The notes under the pieces are model-generated. The model was given only the letters and a program-made list of their open reading frames with translations. It was not told the DNA's origin and did not search any database. From Aurantiochytrium sp. KH105 (lineage: Eukaryota; Sar; Bigyra; Thraustochytrida; Thraustochytriidae), in contig BGKB01000065.1 in NCBI GenBank assembly GCA_003116975.1, positions 1 through 64,000 on the forward strand: a stretch of 64,000 nt of DNA. Reading direction: 5' to 3'. Shown here piece by piece: positions 9,201-16,745 of the stretch. Every line of letters begins with the position of its first letter. The first letter of the stretch is position 1. The translations under genes and the position numbers were made by a program.

Positions 9201-12200
9201 TTCAAGCTGCGTCCGCAGCGTATGGATTTCCCCCTTGAGCGACGCAGAAGGATCCTCGTCTAAATGCCGCGAGAGACGCCTTTCCGCAGCATCTGCGCGG
9301 GCGAGGGCAGCATCAAGCGCCGTCTGAAGACTCTCGTTGGCAACACGTTGACCCGTAGTATGCTGCGTCAAAAGCTGCGCGACTTGCGCTTCATAGGCAA
9401 CAATGCGCTTGTTCGCAAGATCAAGGTCGCTTCGGAGTCTATCGACATCTTCCCGTGACGATGTAGACAATGACGATTCTCGAGACAGTGAAGCCGACGA
9501 GCTTGCGAGAAGCAATTCCTCGGCTGTCTTAGCGCGTGCCTCTGTGGCTTCGAGCGCTGCAGTGAATGCGGCTTGCCTCGCTTCTTGTGCCTGTGCTTGC
9601 TCCTGCGCAGACTGCTCAAAGGCTCGAAGTTGAGCTTGGGCTGCCTCTTCGGCGTGGGTCGCGCGGTCCTCTGCTGCAAGAAGGCACGCACGAAGCGTTT
9701 CGAGCGCTTCCGCTCCAGAAGCGTCCTTGTCTTTTCGAAATTCCTCGAGAATTTCCTTGACGATGCTCTCAAACTGTTTTCCCGTGCTTGGGTCATTCTT
9801 ATGGAGTTCTTTCAGCGGGAATCGAGCGCTCTCAGCGCGTGCGTTTGATTCAGCTCGAGATACGGCCGTCGCAGCGCTTGTCTCTGCACGCTGCGCAGCT
9901 TCTCGCGCCGATTCGGCGGCTCTTTGCGCTTTTTCGAGAGCATCCTCAACTGCAGCACGCTTGGGCGAAGCTAAAGTCCGTTTCGACTTGCGCGAGTCTT
10001 GCAGGGCCGACTCTAGCTTTGCTATTGATTCTTTGGCTGCAGTAAGAGATCGCTGTTCCTCGATCAACTGCTCTCTGAGCGTACCGACTTGCGTTTCGAG
10101 CTCTCTGCGTTCGCGATCATGTTCCTCACTTGAACGGAGAGCCTTTGCTTGGTCCTCCTTGCTCTGCCTCAGCTGCTCTTGCAGTCTGCGCGACTCCCCT
10201 TGCAATTCTTCGAGTTGACCAGATATAGATTCCTGCGGCCCAGGAAGTGACTTCTGCCAGCGCCACCGTTGCAGCGCAAAGTGGCACAAAGGCCTGGTGC
10301 GATGCCGCACAAGTGCATGGCAGAGGAAGCGCGCAGCACTTTTCCGCTCCCGCGCAGCGCTTCGCCAGCCTCGAAATATCTGATGCATAAGTTTGGCGCG
10401 CAGACACGGCCTCTGCACAAAGTTTGCTGCCCACATGACGAAACCAGCGCGTTTTGCTGCACGAAATTTGGCAGCACCAGTCACAAGTCTCCAGTGACTC
10501 AGCGCCCGGGCCATTGCAATTCGCAAGGTGCGATGTAGAGCTCGCCAGCAGGTCATCGCAGCTTCCTTTGCAGTACGCGTGCCGATACGTGTCTCCTTCC
10601 AGCGCCGAAAGTTTGTCCAGAGTTGGCCCTGAGCCTCTATCGCGCGCCCATATTCATTTGCACGTGCTTCAATTCGCCATCGATTTAGAGCTCTTGCGAG
10701 CCGTGCTTGACGCTTCATGCGTCGAAGAATGCAGTCGACTCGCTCAAGTTGCTCTGCGCGTCGTTGCTTATGGACGCTGACACGCCATGACGCCCATGAC
10801 CTAGCCATCTGTACATTGGCCCTTTTGACAAACATCAAATTGATGTCTTTGAGGGCACTTGCCTGTTCGCTGATGCGGAGTTCCTCCGTGAGATCTTGCA
10901 GCTCATCAAGTTGCTTCGCAGACGGCTTTAACTCTTTTTGAATGCCTGCAACTCGCGATGGAGTGCCTTGCGAGGGCTTTTCTGCGTTCTTTTCTTTCCG
11001 CACGAGCTGACGCCATGCAGAGAAATGGTTTGTCATCTTTCTTGCGGTAACCCGGTCCGTGAGATAGCATAGGGCAATGTAGCGTCTCCAGCGAGCAACG
11101 TGTGTACGCACAAGCTGCTGTTGGCGGCTTTTCTGGACGCGAAGGAGAACGCGGGCCATCCACAAAGCTCCTCCTCGCCGTTGCGCGTCGGCGTGATGCG
11201 GAGCCATCTCTTTGGGAACTTTACTATTTGTATCCCTTGCGCATGAACTCTTCCAATGCCTGAAGACGGTTCGTTGTAAGCGGAGCGAATGTTTTTGGTC
11301 AATTTCTTTGTGCACGGCGCCAAGATGGAGCGCGACTTGCTTCCACCGAGAAAGAATGCGGCGCGAAGTTGTTTGAATGCGACGCCGATCGAAACGATCC
11401 AGCATGCCAAGACCTGCCTTGATGCAGGCCCTTGAACTATGACTGGATGCCGCGGCACGATTTTCTGACATTGAATGAGGATCCTCTTGTTCGCCATCGC
11501 TCAGAACGATGTCATCTGGATCAAGTGGCTTGGCGGCCCAGGCTTGTGCGACGCCTTCTTGCATTCGAGCGGAAGATGCAGCTCCGACAGGCGAGGTCCC
11601 GTCACGAGGAGTGTGCAGAGAGCCTCTTTTCTTCGCCCGGGGGGAGTCCTCCTCTGCGTCAAAGGACGCGGAAAAGAAGCTTGTGTCTTTGCGACGGTCA
11701 AAGCTACCGAAGTCTCTTGACCACGACGATGGACTAGCTCGCGAATCTGGGGCTGCCGAGAAAGGGCCGCCCGCACTTGGTTGACGTACGGGTGAGCGTT
11801 GTCGTCTTAACCGTGGTCTGCTCATGGACAGCGCAGGAGATCTTGTCGGCACGCGATCATCATCGTCTACGGTGTTGTCGTCGAGCTCATCAATATGCAT
11901 TGGCCCATCCTGGACCGGGGAAAGGCGCTGAGCTGACCTTGGTCTTGCCCGGGGAGAAGAAGACCTTGCGTGCGGTGACTGATGACGAGATTCTGAAGAG
12001 ACTGGTCTTTCCTGTTCTCTGCGTGCTGCAGACCTTTCAAGTTCCTGGACTCTCATGTCCAGCCTGCGAATTGCGAGCTCGTCATGCATGCGCAAGTCTC
12101 GGGTTCCAGACGCAAGTGTTCGCGCTGCGGACGCAAGACGTGGCGTCGTTGCAGCTGCCTCAATGCGATCGATACGTCGTTGGAGACTATCCAATTTTCG

Positions 12201-12827
12201 CTGCCAATCCCTTCTTTGAGGCGATGGAGGAGGACCTACGTCCGTAGCAGCGCTTTGTCGAGAAGGCGGGCCCACCGTCGTCGCTCCCAGAGGGTCATCG
12301 TCGTTATCTGCTGCGTTTGAGCCACTTTGGCCAAGATGTGCAATGGGAGAAAGAAGCCGAGGGGGTTCTTCTTCTTTCAAGGATGCTGCTCCAAGGTCTT
12401 GGCTGGTCTCGTAATCATTCCCGTTGTCATTCTCATTATGAGCGTCTTGATCATCATCTTCATCATCGTCATTGTCTTCCAAAGCGTACGAGGGGCGAAT
12501 ATGGACCACGAAGGACCGCTCGTCATACCCGAAACGGAGCACGTCACCATCCTGCAAACGCACCGGGCGCTGTCGACGACCGGTAAGGTGCGTCCCGTTT
12601 ACAAAGGTCCCGTTCGTAGACTCGAGGTCCGCGAGGGAGACAACGAGATTACCGGTCTCGTCGAGAGAGACCTGCAAGTCGGCATGTTTGCTAGATATGG
12701 ATCTCGAGCTCCGCAGAACAATCTCGCACGCCGCCTTTGCGCGGCCCACGCGGTTGCTGCCGACCTGCAGGTCGTACGTTAGTCTGCCGTCGGCGCTGCT
12801 CAAGCTGGCGTGTCCGTTCCCGTTCAT
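6288..12827 (-). CDS. FHA-domain protein with two SFI1-like repeat arrays and coiled coils
   Basis: A 2,179-residue protein. Residues about 15-115 form a forkhead-associated phosphothreonine-binding domain (GSNRVGR, then SSKHADL, then STNGTFVNG). A disordered Ser/Arg/Asp-rich stretch follows to about 475. Two blocks of W-containing helical repeats (FxxWRxxxxxx-type, as in centrin-binding SFI1) cover about 480-870 and 1310-1755. They are separated by a long Glu/Ala-rich coiled coil (about 880-1280). The C-terminal 250 residues are again coiled coil. SFI1 repeats bind centrins in centrosomes and basal bodies, so a phospho-regulated basal-body scaffold is the natural inference. The start is the first ATG, placing FHA at the N-terminus; the 20 upstream in-frame codons have no ATG. 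It is one exon and convergent with the CDF-like gene. Confidence 0.75.
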   Translation of the reverse strand: MNGNGHASLSSADGRLTYDLQVGSNRVGRAKAACEIVLRSSRSISSKHADLQVSLDETGNLVVSLADLESTNGTFVNGTHLTGRRQRPVRLQDGDVLRFGYDERSFVVHIRPSYALEDNDDDEDDDQDAHNENDNGNDYETSQDLGAASLKEEEPPRLLSPIAHLGQSGSNAADNDDDPLGATTVGPPSRQSAATDVGPPPSPQRRDWQRKLDSLQRRIDRIEAAATTPRLASAARTLASGTRDLRMHDELAIRRLDMRVQELERSAARREQERPVSSESRHQSPHARSSSPRARPRSAQRLSPVQDGPMHIDELDDNTVDDDDRVPTRSPALSMSRPRLRRQRSPVRQPSAGGPFSAAPDSRASPSSWSRDFGSFDRRKDTSFFSASFDAEEDSPRAKKRGSLHTPRDGTSPVGAASSARMQEGVAQAWAAKPLDPDDIVLSDGEQEDPHSMSENRAAASSHSSRACIKAGLGMLDRFDRRRIQTTSRRILSRWKQVALHLGAVHKEIDQKHSLRLQRTVFRHWKSSCARDTNSKVPKEMAPHHADAQRRGGALWMARVLLRVQKSRQQQLVRTHVARWRRYIALCYLTDRVTARKMTNHFSAWRQLVRKEKNAEKPSQGTPSRVAGIQKELKPSAKQLDELQDLTEELRISEQASALKDINLMFVKRANVQMARSWASWRVSVHKQRRAEQLERVDCILRRMKRQARLARALNRWRIEARANEYGRAIEAQGQLWTNFRRWKETRIGTRTAKEAAMTCWRALHRTLRIAMARALSHWRLVTGAAKFRAAKRAGFVMWAANFVQRPCLRAKLMHQIFRGWRSAARERKSAARFLCHALVRHRTRPLCHFALQRWRWQKSLPGPQESISGQLEELQGESRRLQEQLRQSKEDQAKALRSSEEHDRERRELETQVGTLREQLIEEQRSLTAAKESIAKLESALQDSRKSKRTLASPKRAAVEDALEKAQRAAESAREAAQRAETSAATAVSRAESNARAESARFPLKELHKNDPSTGKQFESIVKEILEEFRKDKDASGAEALETLRACLLAAEDRATHAEEAAQAQLRAFEQSAQEQAQAQEARQAAFTAALEATEARAKTAEELLLASSSASLSRESSLSTSSREDVDRLRSDLDLANKRIVAYEAQVAQLLTQHTTGQRVANESLQTALDAALARADAAERRLSRHLDEDPSASLKGEIHTLRTQLEEAKCRAVVAEEEAARAMTSFEALQKEIKSKGPITSAEDGPFRARGSSDAGKAQTMGATASLSQDEATQDANLQSYDTAPDVCHEAGHVDQMGNENHARHLVLVAAWFGGVRSVLVQRPGKVVLANVFAKWQHSTRLASFRRKRATRSLRHLQHEHLRLVFTVWRQSLNEGRRTRQVLHFTSARYADSTLQQRVFYRLKHALHQRRQLRVTLRAWSSQASRERTTRRERLRAVMARRLQTVKIKVWLAWRALVSAQHTHDRVLKIFEAYGTIVAEKNQRTRRQLAWASFRAWKHRVINGKRIRQKALMHMCRTRRIMQLWWAFVRWRKHEGLDDGEHAYLEGRLELSRRRRGALVRCIKQHFRHSTRRAFGHWRVWARTRGVLVRQRGKLLRFEAKLRIRMRVGQILRQWRRVAREAGARRRQHLEILRVRAGNRLLRETFTLWAAEGQQTKRVSKLSSRCASRVLKAAFFGWRELVTVRRAGELGLSQRLTSRTLRAFFAAWADGTRLNEAQRSSMRRMLWRMKVFVLKMGWRALYEHYIGDRELAQARLRVSGKVRELAERSNRLLADQGELTLDFDAEGEHGGGDEAFAFTKDDDFDVPVGDESLPKDEVSPASPSADRSPLRAAVTSPLNSGATRMSRKGRRGKRKKSRRASSSVANGDENQENTSMNQARSGTNALEQQQDNRKEVLRFGDPRAALRETSGAESPETTLEEQQQMLIEALLGQVQTLAKSEEHKRKLLAKIVVPASEGEAKSAKQSRGLVIKHLQEIDALRGELDAVRRVSTEQERAAAKNLRAVCRERDDLEHELKQVQRAAARERQRLESYSRDAERRLDKLNELLSAQAGRGDGYRNSVAGTEALALLRAQVGASRKSESKARARLRDLGEAHMRLRQEHELLVQKFEEASQQTKLREAVRTLRAQLEDLRARNGLGEHVRRATALFPLSHRARSLTVEEALGHLLATGEPSA

Positions 12828-13909
12828 GAGGGCGCTTCGCTTCAGCACAAGCGACCCGACTATGGCGCGCGAGGAGCCCCGTGCTCATCGCTGGCCTGTG
12901 CCGTCCTGCAACGTCTCGCGCGCTGGCGAGCGTGCTTGCAGGCTTGCGACCTCTGCGTGTGGGCTTGTGCGCCAAGTTACTAGTTATTCCTCACTCCAAG
13001 AAGAAGGGACGAAAAGACGTTGATGCGTCGGGGACCCTTCGAGGACCCCACACGTGGCGCACACCTTTCGTGGGGTGTGTACTTTCTCCTTGCTTGCAAA
13101 GGGACCGGACTCGTTGCCTTGCTGGCGGCGGAGTTGAGCGAGTGATCGTGGATGACCCGGCAGCGGTGCGAATGGCGCAGACCGAATGCAGGTCGACGGA
13201 CGAGCTAGTAACTGCAGCTTTGTCGGCCCTTTTGATGGAAAGACACCATGGCTTCGCGAAGCAAAAGGGCAGAGGCTAGAAAGTTTGAGGCAGTCCCTCC
13301 AGACTTTACTCGCGTGCTCTGCGGCCAGTGTCTCTCAGCGTCTGCATCGACTCGAAGAGCCCCATCCATGTCTTGCCCCATCGGTAGCGGCGTAGGGAAA
13401 TACGATATTGCTTCGCGTCCATGGAAATCTTTGCGCAGTTCGCAGCGGCGCTGCAGCTGACCGTGCCGGTCTCAGATGGCCCGGGCCACCAAGGACAAGC
13501 GACGTGCAGAGCCAGACCCTGCCTCGATATTTTGCGGCAGCTCGGGGGGGCTCGCGGAATTTCGCTGCCGCACCTCTGGGCCAAGCGCGAGGCCATCGAC
13601 AGGTTTGTTTCCCTCAAAAGTGAGGCTTTCCGAGCCCGGGGCCAGCGATGAGGCCCGGCATCCATCCATACTATACATCCACGACACAATGCAGTGTCAT
13701 GGAAGAAGGAGGCTCCGTAGCTATGAAGGAAGTAGTTCGAGTGAGTCGCTGTCGCAGTTGCGCGACAACAGAATCGTCACATCGCAGTGCGTCAACGCGG
13801 ATGCTGGTCCCGGTCGCAAGCGTTCCCATTGGCATTGGCCCACCCTAAAAACGGAAACTCGCCACATTCTTGCCACGGCCGCCGTGTCGCGCTGCTAGGT
13901 CTCTCACTC

Positions 13910-13962
13910 ACCCACCCACTCACTCACTCACTCGCTCGCTCTTTCTCTCTCTCTCTCTCTCA
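13910..13962. repeat. CTCA / TC microsatellite
   Basis: A run of CACC/CTCA tetramers passes into CTCG and then a (TC)n tract. It is noncoding and part of the region upstream of the propeller gene. Confidence 0.85.
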
Positions 13963-14556
13963 TCTTCGGCCGACCGCAGCTGCGGCCTCGCGTTTGCAAG
14001 CCGGCATGCACGACAGTGACATCTGCAAAGTTGATATCGGCCCGAACAACGTTAGTATCAAGATCGACACCGAAGCGGAGCAGCGCCCGGCTTGTCTTCC
14101 TCCTTCCTTACTCCCTTCCATGCGCGTGAGGCCGTCGGCACTTTTCCTCGCCACTTTTCGCAGCGACTCCCCGCGGTCCCTTCTCGTCGCATCGCTGTCG
14201 ACGCCGAAAGTCATGCCAGCTGCACAAATCCATCTCGCACGCAGCAATCGCGACGTTTCCTGCACACTCTAGCCCGGACTGCGCTCAACGAGCTCTCCTT
14301 CCTCGCCTTCCCCTCGGCCTTCGCATCGTCTCCGCCGTCGTCTTCGCCTCCACCCAAGCGTCATTTGCGTTTACTACGTTACCTCATCCACCGTGACATC
14401 CCGCGTCCCATAAACCCGTAACCCAGCCCTGCGCATCCCCATTTCCGCCTCAATCTCCGCCGCCGCAGACCGACCCAGCCCGGGCGCGACGTGGCGCTCG
14501 CGGCGCAAGCTCGCGCGACCGCGAGAGCGTCGCTGCAGCTGCAGGCGCTGCAGGCG

Positions 14557-14600
14557 CTCTTGGTCTTGGTCTTGGTCTTGGTCTTGGTCTTGGTCTTGGG
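14557..14600. repeat. CTTGGT hexamer microsatellite
   Basis: Nearly seven perfect CTTGGT units. In the frame of the downstream gene they would encode alternating Leu-Val and mimic a membrane helix, but no ATG precedes them in that frame, so I treat them as 5' leader. Confidence 0.85.
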
Positions 14601-14736
14601 ACTTGCTGCGACTTGGTCGCTGCCTGCTTCCTTTCTGCGCGTCTTCGTCTTCGTCCGCGGCGCAGCAGACCGCCTTCGCGAGCAGCTCGGGCGCGGCGAC
14701 GGCGCGGGGGACGCGGGCGGGCGGACGGCGCGGAGC

Positions 14737-15966
14737 ATGCGGCCCGCGGAGAAGGCCGCGCTCGCCGCGGCGGCGGGCCTCGTGGTCTCGGTGGCGCTGC
14801 TGTCGGGCGCCGGCCAGGGCGGCATCATCGCGGGCTCGCGCCACCGCGACTGGGCGGCGCCGCTCGCGCCGCAGGAGCTCGAGGACCTCGGCATGCTCGT
14901 CCCGCGCGACACGTCGTCCTCCTCTTCCTCCTCGCTGCGAGGCGTGGAGAACGTCGTCGGCGCGGCCGCAGACTCTTGGGAGCACGCCCTCATGGTCATG
15001 CTGGGCGACGACGACGCCGTCCTGGAGGCCTCGAACCATGCCGCCGTGGACTCCTCCAGCAGCGATGCGGATGACAAGACCGGCGCAGAAAGGTTCCAGG
15101 GCCAAGGGTGGCAGAGAGAGATCTTCCTCACGACGCACGGAGGAAATGCCAAACACGCGACGGCAGGCAACAACGTGCGCGTGTACAGGTACGCGGTCTC
15201 GAATCCGCATCTGCACCACTGGAATCCGGATGGGCTTGCCATCGAGCCGCAAAAGGTCGAGTCGCTAGGCCTCCAGAACCTGCGCGGCATGGCCGCTGTC
15301 GGTCCTGCGCTCTTTGTCGCCAGCGCGCACTCGTCGAGATCCAAAATTGTGCTTCTGCACAAGTGCAGCAAGGACGACAAGGCGACCAAAACCTTTGCCG
15401 TGGACGGTCTCGACCACCCTTACGGTGTGGCCTTTTTCCGTGGCGCCCTCTATGCCTCGAATCAAAACACAAACGAGGTAGTGCGCTTCTGGCTCAAGGA
15501 TGGCCTCGGCGCCAAGGCGCACAAGTTTGCGCACGTTTCGCACCCACGCGGCCTCGCATTTGACCGCGCAGGACGCCTCTGGGTAGCAAGCACGAAAAAG
15601 GGCGTGCATGTATTTGACCTTAATGGCAAGCAGGTCGCGCACCTCGACGTCAAACATGCTGTTGGTGTAGCTGTCGACCTTGAGGGCAATGGCATGGTCT
15701 ATGTCGGTAGCGTCGACGGCACCAGTTCTGGAGTTTATGGGTTTTCACCAGACACTTTCAAGACTGTGGTAAAATTACAGGTTCCCAAGCCCCACAAGCT
15801 TACGCATCCTGCTGGCCTGACGATTGTTGATGACCGACTGCTCGTTGTAGCGCAGGATGAGAAAGTATTGTACGCCTTTTGTACACGAACCGGAACCTTC
15901 AAGGGAGCGGTGCTCACGGATCTCCCGACGCGGCCCGAACAAATCGCTCTTTTGCGTTGCAACTAG
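14737..15966 (+). CDS. Membrane-anchored NHL/SMP-30-type beta-propeller protein
   Basis: A predicted 409-residue protein. Residues about 6-26 (AALAAAAGLVVSVALLSG) are a signal peptide or signal anchor. A low-complexity Ser/Asp linker follows to about residue 115. The rest is a series of 40-50-residue units of the type LxxPxGVAFFRGALYAS and HPRGLAFDRAGRLWVAS, ending in PAGLTIVDDRLLVVAQ. This is the pattern of six-bladed NHL/SMP-30/strictosidine-synthase-like propellers. The catalytic residues of lactonases cannot be assigned, so the role (ligand binding, enzymatic or adhesive) is unknown. The start is the first ATG in the frame, although the frame is open upstream. It is a single exon, and its 3' end faces the 114-bp tandem repeat. 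Confidence 0.65.
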   Translation: MRPAEKAALAAAAGLVVSVALLSGAGQGGIIAGSRHRDWAAPLAPQELEDLGMLVPRDTSSSSSSSLRGVENVVGAAADSWEHALMVMLGDDDAVLEASNHAAVDSSSSDADDKTGAERFQGQGWQREIFLTTHGGNAKHATAGNNVRVYRYAVSNPHLHHWNPDGLAIEPQKVESLGLQNLRGMAAVGPALFVASAHSSRSKIVLLHKCSKDDKATKTFAVDGLDHPYGVAFFRGALYASNQNTNEVVRFWLKDGLGAKAHKFAHVSHPRGLAFDRAGRLWVASTKKGVHVFDLNGKQVAHLDVKHAVGVAVDLEGNGMVYVGSVDGTSSGVYGFSPDTFKTVVKLQVPKPHKLTHPAGLTIVDDRLLVVAQDEKVLYAFCTRTGTFKGAVLTDLPTRPEQIALLRCN

Positions 15967-16113
15967 AAGCAAAGCATCAGCCGTCTCACGTACCCACGAA
16001 CAATTTGTCCGTCATCTAATCCCGAGGGCTATGTGTGCCTTTTTCTTCTCTTTTTTTGGTGCTTGATTTGCGTCGGGCCTCGTCCCGTCTCCATAAAGTA
16101 GTATAGCCCGGAC

Positions 16114-16571
16114 GCGAGCAACAAAAGTATTCACTAGTTAGATGATCTTTAGAAACTTCTTTTTTATGTTGTATCATTGGCACGGTAGGAGTGGGCAAAT
16201 CTGCCTGCTTGAACGCACGCCCTGAATGCGAGCAACAAAAGTAATAACCAATTAGATGATCTTTATAACCTTCTTTTTTACGTTGTATCATTGTCACGGT
16301 AGGAGTAGGCAAATCTGCCTGCTTGAACGCACGCACTGGATGCGAGCAACAAAAGTATTCACTAAGATTAGATGATCTTTAGAACCTTCTTTCTTACGTT
16401 GTATCATTGTCACGGTAGGAGTAGGCAAATCCGCCTGCTTGAACGCACGCCCTGAATGCGAGCAACAAAAGTATTCACTAAGATTAGATGATTTAGAACC
16501 TTCTTTTTTACGTTGTATCATTGTCACGGTAGGAGTAGGCAAATCTGCCTGCTTGAACGCACGCCCTGGAT
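16114..16571. repeat. Tandem array of four ~114-bp units
   Basis: Four head-to-tail copies begin at GCGAGCAACAAAAGTA, at about 16114, 16228, 16342 and 16458 (periods 114, 114, 116), with a fifth truncated start at 16572. Each unit carries TTAGATGATCTTTA, GTTGTATCATTG, ACGGTAGGAGT and GCCTGCTTGAACGCACGC. Copies are about 90% alike. The array sits between the converging 3' ends of the propeller gene and CSTF3. The 38-codon minus-strand translation stays open through the first units but shifts frame at the 116-bp copy, so coding is unlikely. Confidence 0.9.
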
Positions 16572-16745
16572 GCACGCACAACGCCCACACCAAAGGCTGC
16601 CACAGGCTACGAGGCGCTAAGCCTTTCTTGGGAGTGTTGCAGGGGTCTCGCGTGCTCGGCAAACCCAGGAGTGCAGACGAAGAGAGGGAGAGAGAGCGGG
16701 AAAAGAAAAAAAAAAAGCAAGATCTCGTCACACGTGGTCACTTCG

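Larger units (their letters stand above)
12828..14736. other. Long divergent intergenic region
   Basis: About 1.9 kb between the start of the FHA/SFI1 gene (-) and the propeller gene (+). Several short plus-strand open frames at 13180-13900 read partly like protein (for example LWAKREAIDRFVSLKSEAF near 13585) but change frame repeatedly and match nothing I know. A small spliced gene or decayed pseudogene is possible. Simple repeats lie at 13910-13962. The propeller gene's frame is open without ATG from 14491. Confidence 0.4.

Noticed and set aside
16114-16571. CRISPR-like array
   Set aside because: Units are contiguous 114-bp tandem copies without unique spacers, in a eukaryotic context with no cas genes.
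16016-16731. Minus-strand frames through the 114-bp array as a repeat protein
   Set aside because: The frame shifts at the 116-bp unit, there is no sound start, and the array lies in a 3' intergenic gap.
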